Shown: piece after piece, positions 15,506 through 19,228 of the stretch
Position numbering within the stretch: the stretch's first letter is position 1
Layout of the letters: every line of letters starts with the position of its first letter
Source: an uncultured Peptococcaceae bacterium
Lineage (GTDB): Bacteria > Bacillota > Dehalobacteriia > UBA4068 > UBA4997
DNA: 19,228 nt
Assembly (NCBI GenBank): GCA_947626615.1
Contig: CANQSW010000011.1
Location: 1 to 19,228, forward strand
Direction of reading: 5' to 3'
Program-made: the position numbers and the translations under genes
The notes under the pieces: generated by a model
What the model was told of the DNA's origin: nothing
The model's database searches: none
The model's input: the letters and a program-made list of their open reading frames with translations, nothing else

Positions 15506-15991
15506 TCAACCCTGTTCGGGGGCGGCCGCCGCCTGCTCCCGCAGCGTTTCCATGCTGATAAGCTCCATGCCCGCCTGCGCCGCCAGCTCGCAGGCCAGCT
15601 CGTCGGGATAAGGGCCGTCGAACACCACGCGGCGGATACCGCTGGTGACCATGGCCTTGACGCAGGTGGTGCAGGGCTGGTTGGTCACGTAGATAGTCGC
15701 GCCGTCCAGGCAGATGCCGTGCTTGGCCGCCGTGTTGCAGATGTTGGCCTCGGCGTGCTGCGCCCGGCAGATCTCCTGCCGCTGGCCGGAGGGCACGCCC
15801 AGCTGCTCGCGCAGGCAGCCGCCCAGCTCGTCGCAATGCGGCGCGCCCGGCAAAGCGCCGTTATAGCCCGTACCAAGGATACGGTGGTCGGGGCTGACGG
15901 CCACCGCGCCCACGCTGCGGCGCAGGCAGGTCGTCCGCGTCGCCACCTGATGCGCCAGCCGCATAAAATATTCGTCCCAGGATTCGCGCAA
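15506..15991 (-). CDS. dCMP deaminase (ComEB-like)
   Basis: A 161-residue zinc deaminase that makes dUMP from dCMP for thymidylate synthesis. The catalytic site is HAEAN (H79, E81) and PCTTC (C107, C110); additional Cys/His residues (H52, C53, C59, C75) fit the second metal site of this family. The start is TTG 15991, since GGGAGG lies 9 nt upstream and SWDEYFMRLA is the usual N terminus; no ATG exists nearby upstream. It lies between glyA (33 nt away) and wecB (7 nt). In Bacillus this slot holds upp; here another pyrimidine gene occupies it. Confidence 0.94.
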   Translation of the reverse strand: MRESWDEYFMRLAHQVATRTTCLRRSVGAVAVSPDHRILGTGYNGALPGAPHCDELGGCLREQLGVPSGQRQEICRAQHAEANICNTAAKHGICLDGATIYVTNQPCTTCVKAMVTSGIRRVVFDGPYPDELACELAAQAGMELISMETLREQAAAAPEQG

Positions 15992-16024
15992 TTTTATCGT
16001 CCTCCCGTTAAAAACGCTAAAGTT

Positions 16025-17278
16025 TTAGTCCAGCTCCGGGTAGAGCGGATAAGCGGCGCAAAGCTCTTTGACGATAGCCGCCGCTTCCTGCAGCTTGGCT
16101 TCGTCCTCGCCGTAGGAAAGCGCCAGATCGATCGCTTTCGCCACCTGACGGATCGCCGCCGTGTCGAAGCCGCGCGTCGTCATCGCGGGCGTGCCCAGAC
16201 GGATACCGCTGGTGACGAACGGGCTCTCCTGATCGAACGGCACGGCGTTTTTGTTGCAGGTTATGCCGATAGAATCCAGCCTGGCTTCGGCGTATTTGCC
16301 GGTTATGCCCTTGTTGGTCAGATTCACCAAAATCAGGTGATTGTCCGTACCGCCGGACACCAGATGAAAGCCGGCCGCCAGCAGACTTTCCGCCAGCGCC
16401 TGCGCGTTTTCGATGATACGCCGGCCGTATTCCTTGAAGCTCGGCTGCAGCGCCTCGCCCAGCGCCGCCGCCTTGCCCGCGATAACATGCATCAGCGGGC
16501 CGCCCTGGGTGCCGGGGAAAATGGCCTTGTCGATCTTCGCGCCCAGCTCCTCGCCGCAGAGGATCAGGCCGCCGCGCGGGCCGCGCAGGGTCTTATGCGT
16601 GGTGGTCGTCACCACGTCGGCATAGGGCACGGGGTTCATGTGCCAGCCGCCGGCCACCAAACCGGCAATGTGGGCCATATCCACCATAAACAGCGCGCCG
16701 ACTTCTTTGGCAATATCGGACAGCGCCGCAAAATCGATGGCGCGGGGATAAGCGGAAGCGCCGGCCACCAGCAGCTTCGGCTTTTCGGCGCGGGCGATCT
16801 CCCGCACGTGGTCATAATCGATAACTTCGGTCTCCGGCTCCACGCCGTAGGCCACAAAGTTGTAATATTTGCCGGACATATTGACCGGGCTGCCGTGGGT
16901 CAGGTGGCCGCCGTGAGCCAGGCTCATGCCCAGTACCTTATCGCCGGGCTGCAGCAGCGCGAAATACGTGGCCAGATTGGCCTGCGCGCCGGAATGAGGC
17001 TGCACGTTGGCGTGTTCCGCCCCAAACAGCTTTTTGGCGCGCTCTCTCGCCAGATCCTCCACCACGTCCACAAACTCGCAGCCGCCGTAATAGCGCTTGC
17101 CGGGGTAGCCCTCGGCATATTTGTTGGTCAGCACGCTGCCCTGCGCCTCCATAACGGCAAGTGAAGTGAAGTTTTCTGATGCGATGAGCTCTATCTTATT
17201 ACGTTGGCGGCCAAGCTCGCTGTTGATAGCGGCGGTCAGCTCCGGGTCTGTTTTGCCTACAAATTCCAGCTTGTTCAT
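16025..17278 (-). CDS. glyA: Serine hydroxymethyltransferase
   Basis: A 417-residue PLP enzyme that converts serine and THF to glycine and 5,10-methylene-THF. The PLP lysine is K229 in VVTTTTHKT; IELIASENF (29-37), GYPGKRYYGG (58-66) and HSGAQAN (95-101) are canonical. The open frame runs further upstream, but ATG 17278 is chosen because AAGGAGG lies just before it; the upstream ATG at 17299 would have its codons overlapping that site. It is the first gene of the glyA-dCMP deaminase-wecB-atpZ group, with a good promoter at 17365-17393. Confidence 0.97.
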   Translation of the reverse strand: MNKLEFVGKTDPELTAAINSELGRQRNKIELIASENFTSLAVMEAQGSVLTNKYAEGYPGKRYYGGCEFVDVVEDLARERAKKLFGAEHANVQPHSGAQANLATYFALLQPGDKVLGMSLAHGGHLTHGSPVNMSGKYYNFVAYGVEPETEVIDYDHVREIARAEKPKLLVAGASAYPRAIDFAALSDIAKEVGALFMVDMAHIAGLVAGGWHMNPVPYADVVTTTTHKTLRGPRGGLILCGEELGAKIDKAIFPGTQGGPLMHVIAGKAAALGEALQPSFKEYGRRIIENAQALAESLLAAGFHLVSGGTDNHLILVNLTNKGITGKYAEARLDSIGITCNKNAVPFDQESPFVTSGIRLGTPAMTTRGFDTAAIRQVAKAIDLALSYGEDEAKLQEAAAIVKELCAAYPLYPELD

Positions 17279-17364
17279 GTCTTTCTCCTCCTTAGACATA
17301 TTAAATTTTAACCGCGAAGGCCGGCGGGCCAGCGCCCCGCCGCGCGCTCCATGATTATTTTTTA

Positions 17365-17393
17365 AGTGTAACACAAACGGCCGCCAAGTGCAA
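17365..17393 (-). promoter_or_regulatory. Sigma-A promoter of glyA
   Basis: On the minus strand TTGCAC (17393-17388) and TACACT (17370-17365) are separated by exactly 17 bp. The start point would be near 17358, giving a leader of about 80 nt with a GC-rich segment and a tiny uORF (ATG at 17353, 14 codons) lacking a ribosome site. Confidence 0.75.
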
Positions 17394-17411
17394 CAAAATT
17401 TGCCAAATAAA

Positions 17412-17427
17412 GTGCCGTTTACGGCAC
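17412..17427. repeat. Perfect dyad upstream of the glyA promoter
   Basis: GTGCCG-TTTA-CGGCAC is a 6-bp inverted repeat 18 bp upstream of the glyA -35. It may be a regulator site for glyA. On the minus strand it is followed by TTTATTT, so a weak back-up terminator for the SLH-flavodoxin transcript is also possible. Confidence 0.45.
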
Positions 17428-17446
17428 CTGAAAGCCGCGCACGGTG

Positions 17447-17487
17447 TAAAAAACGGCCAGACGTCGGTTTGGCCCGGCGTCTGGCCG
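17447..17487 (-). terminator. Rho-independent terminator after the SLH-flavodoxin gene
   Basis: A perfect 10-bp GC-rich stem (17454-17463 with 17478-17487) with a 14-nt loop is followed on the minus strand by GTTTTTTAC. It lies 24 nt past the stop codon and separates this operon from glyA. Confidence 0.92.
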
Positions 17488-17511
17488 CTTCTATAATAAA
17501 TAACGGAAAAC

Positions 17512-18657
17512 TTAGTCGATAGCAAGCCCTTTCGCCCAGGCCATGACGGCCTCGGCCGAAGCCCCGGCGGCAAAGCGCTGCCCGGCCAGCCAGTTGGCGG
17601 AGCCGGCGGCCGCCCGCAGCTTCGCGTCGCTGTCGCCAAACGGGCTGCTGCCGGAGGTGCAGAACGGCACCAGCGTTTTGCCGGCAAAATCATAGCTTTC
17701 GATGAACGTGCTCATAATGCGCGGCGCTTCGCCCCACCAGATAGGATAGCCGACGAACACCACGTCATACTGCGCCATATCCGCTACCGCGCCCGCAATA
17801 GCGGGGCGGGAGGCCGGGTCGTTCATCTCGCGGTTGGCCCGGCAATCGCTCTCATAGGTGAGGTCGTCGGCGGTATAGGGCTGCTCCGGCGTTATCTCGT
17901 AGATATCCGCGCCCAGCCCCTCGGCCAGCTTCTGCGCCACGCCCGCCGTGTTCTGCGTCACGGAGAAATAGGCGACCAATATCTTGGCTTCCTGTTCCGG
18001 CTCCGGCTGCGTCTGGGGCTGCTGCGGCAGACCGTCGGCCCGCAGATAAACCATAAGAGCCGCCGCCACCTCGGCGCGGACAGCGTTTGCCCGCGGCGCG
18101 GCGGCGCCGTCTTCACGCGGCAGCAGCACGCCGCCCGCCAGAGCCCAGTCCACCGCCGTTTTGGCATAGGGGCTGACAGCGGCGCTGTCCGGGAAGTCTT
18201 TAGCGGGCGCGGCCTTTTCGCCGTCATACCGCCAGAGTATCGTAGCGAGCTGTTCGCGAGTCAGGGGATCGTTCGGGCCAAAAGTGCCGTCGCCGTAGCC
18301 CTGCATCAGTTTTTCGCTGTCCGCCCAGATAACGGCGTCGTAATACCAAGCGCCGGGCGTCGTATCGCTGAAGCCGGCGGCGTCGGCCGGGGCCAGCCCG
18401 TCGGCGGCGCGGTACAGCACCGTGGCCAGCATGGCGCGGGTGAGCGGCGCGGCCGGGGCAAACTCGCTGGCCGAAGTGCCGGTCATCAGGCCGTTATCGC
18501 AGCACCAGTCCACCGCTTCGGCATACCAGGCCCCGGCGGGAACGTCGGCAAAGCCCGCGTCGTCCGCCGCGGCCAGAGCCATACCGCCCAGCCCCAGCGC
18601 CAGCAGCAGCGCCAGCGTCAATAATATCGCCAATAATTTTTTCGTCCGCATTTTCAT
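17512..18657 (-). CDS. Exported protein with three SLH repeats fused to a flavodoxin domain
   Basis: A 381-residue protein. Residues 1-29 form a Sec signal peptide (MKMRTKK, a leucine-rich core, cleavage near ALA-AA). Three SLH repeats follow, beginning FADVPAGAWY (about 36), FSDTTPGAWY and FPDSAAVSPY, with TRAM, TREQ and VRAE at the polymer-binding positions. A Pro/Gln/Glu linker (PQQPQTQPEPEQE) leads to a flavodoxin-4-type domain (about 224-381), with the FMN phosphate loop YFSVTQNT, VFVGYPIWWGEAPR and FCTSGSSPFGDS. SLH domains bind wall polymer, so the flavodoxin should sit outside the membrane and carry electrons or act on quinone-like substrates; that is inference. ATG 18657 has GGAGG 6 nt upstream and overlaps the CMD/cupin stop by ATGA. 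Confidence 0.9.
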   Translation of the reverse strand: MKMRTKKLLAILLTLALLLALGLGGMALAAADDAGFADVPAGAWYAEAVDWCCDNGLMTGTSASEFAPAAPLTRAMLATVLYRAADGLAPADAAGFSDTTPGAWYYDAVIWADSEKLMQGYGDGTFGPNDPLTREQLATILWRYDGEKAAPAKDFPDSAAVSPYAKTAVDWALAGGVLLPREDGAAAPRANAVRAEVAAALMVYLRADGLPQQPQTQPEPEQEAKILVAYFSVTQNTAGVAQKLAEGLGADIYEITPEQPYTADDLTYESDCRANREMNDPASRPAIAGAVADMAQYDVVFVGYPIWWGEAPRIMSTFIESYDFAGKTLVPFCTSGSSPFGDSDAKLRAAAGSANWLAGQRFAAGASAEAVMAWAKGLAID

Positions 18658-19228
18658 TTCAAACCTCCGTATTGCGTATCGTCGACCGGCTCCAGCCATT
18701 CGTTGGAGCCGTTTTCACCGGGAACCTCCACCGCCAGATGCGAGAACCAGCTGTCCGGGGCCGCGCCGTGCCAATGCTTGACGCCGGCGGGGATATTGAT
18801 ACAGTCGCCGGGGAGCATCTGCACCGCCTCTTTGCCCCATTCCTGATAGTAGCCGCGCCCGGCCACGCAGATCAGTATCTGGCCGCCGCCCTTGTCGGCG
18901 TGGTGGATATGCCAGTTGTTGCGGCAGCCCGGCTCAAACGTCACGTTGAAGATGCCGACCTGCTCTTTGGATACCGGGGCCAGATAGCTCTGCCCGGAGA
19001 AATACTGGGCAAAGCCGTCGTTGGGCGCGCCGATCGGGAACACCATAGAGGCGGCGTGGGCCGCCTTAGCGTCGGCGGCGGGGGCGTCTTCCGTCCACAC
19101 CGTTTTGGCCAGGTTGAACACCGCCCAGGCCTTCGGCCAGCCGGCGTAAAAAGCCGCGTGAGTAACGATAGCGGCAATCTCCGCTTTCGTCACGCCGTGA
19201 GCCTTGGCGTTTTGCAGGTGATAAACAA
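18654..19228 (-). CDS. Carboxymuconolactone decarboxylase/cupin fusion, 5' end outside the window
   Basis: The frame is open to the right edge, so the N terminus is missing; an internal GTG at 19193 is not taken as the start, because the residues upstream (YHLQNAKAHGVT) continue the CMD domain. The visible part begins with the end of a CMD/AhpD-like fold (THAAFYAGWPKAWAVF), then a cupin domain (roughly the last 110 residues) with metal ligands in NWHIHHADKGGGQ and KHWHG. Such fusions are often found beside flavodoxins and reductases in gut anaerobes and are presumed to act on small carbonyl or quinone compounds. No signal peptide can be judged. It is translationally coupled to the SLH-flavodoxin gene. 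Confidence 0.88.
   Translation of the reverse strand, partial: VYHLQNAKAHGVTKAEIAAIVTHAAFYAGWPKAWAVFNLAKTVWTEDAPAADAKAAHAASMVFPIGAPNDGFAQYFSGQSYLAPVSKEQVGIFNVTFEPGCRNNWHIHHADKGGGQILICVAGRGYYQEWGKEAVQMLPGDCINIPAGVKHWHGAAPDSWFSHLAVEVPGENGSNEWLEPVDDTQYGGLK

Noticed and set aside
14269..15558. Plus-strand open frame of 429 codons opposite wecB
   Set aside because: It is a shadow of the conserved wecB gene, with a low-complexity Arg/His/Gln-rich translation.
15719..17164. Plus-strand open frame of 481 codons opposite glyA and the deaminase gene
   Set aside because: It is a codon-bias shadow of glyA, with a His/Gln/Arg-rich translation and no ribosome site.
17279..17374. Upstream extension of glyA
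   Set aside because: It would include the promoter -10 and the Shine-Dalgarno sequence as coding; ATG 17278 fits the family length.

Overview
The window is a chromosomal segment from a Bacillota (Firmicutes) bacterium, probably a GC-rich anaerobe. The evidence is the gene order glyA - dCMP deaminase - wecB - atpZ - atpI - atpBEFHAGDC, which is a Firmicutes arrangement, together with strong GGAGG ribosome binding sites, an S-layer homology (SLH) protein, a flavodoxin and a formate/nitrite-type channel. I cannot decide between Clostridia and Negativicutes from this sequence alone.

Left part (1-3984, plus strand, visibly AT-richer): the 3' end of an unrecognised gene, then a complete regulated transporter cassette. 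It comprises an OmpR-type response regulator, a BcrA-like ABC ATPase, an ABC-2 permease with a long loop, and a short histidine kinase without an external sensor domain. The cassette ends in a perfect 16-bp terminator. Three exact TCTTGAC repeats spaced 12 bp apart lie in front of the ATPase gene and are the likely operator. Composition, strand and function all change after about 3985, so this part is probably an acquired module or the end of an island.

Middle left (4100-6833, minus strand): a VOC-family protein, then a probable three-gene operon of lipoprotein, YbaK-type deacylase and short FNT channel.

Core (6870-17393, minus strand): a glyA promoter, glyA, dCMP deaminase, wecB, atpZ, then an internal promoter with a perfect TATAAT, and atpI-B-E-F-H-A-G-D-C ending at a terminator at 6870-6895. 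This encodes a complete F1Fo ATP synthase. GlyA (methylene-THF) and dCMP deaminase (dUMP) both feed thymidylate synthesis, and WecB makes UDP-ManNAc for wall polymers. The c subunit has a degenerate glycine motif in helix 1 and a mixed ion-site signature.

Right end (17447-19228, minus strand): a carboxymuconolactone-decarboxylase/cupin gene cut by the window edge, overlapping by ATGA an exported protein that fuses three SLH repeats to a flavodoxin domain. This wall-anchored flavodoxin is the most unusual protein here. I found no CRISPR array, RNA gene, transposase or defence system. Most of the window is conserved housekeeping; the novelty lies in the SLH-flavodoxin pair, the c-ring sequence, the operator repeats and several RNA/promoter structures inside the atp operon.
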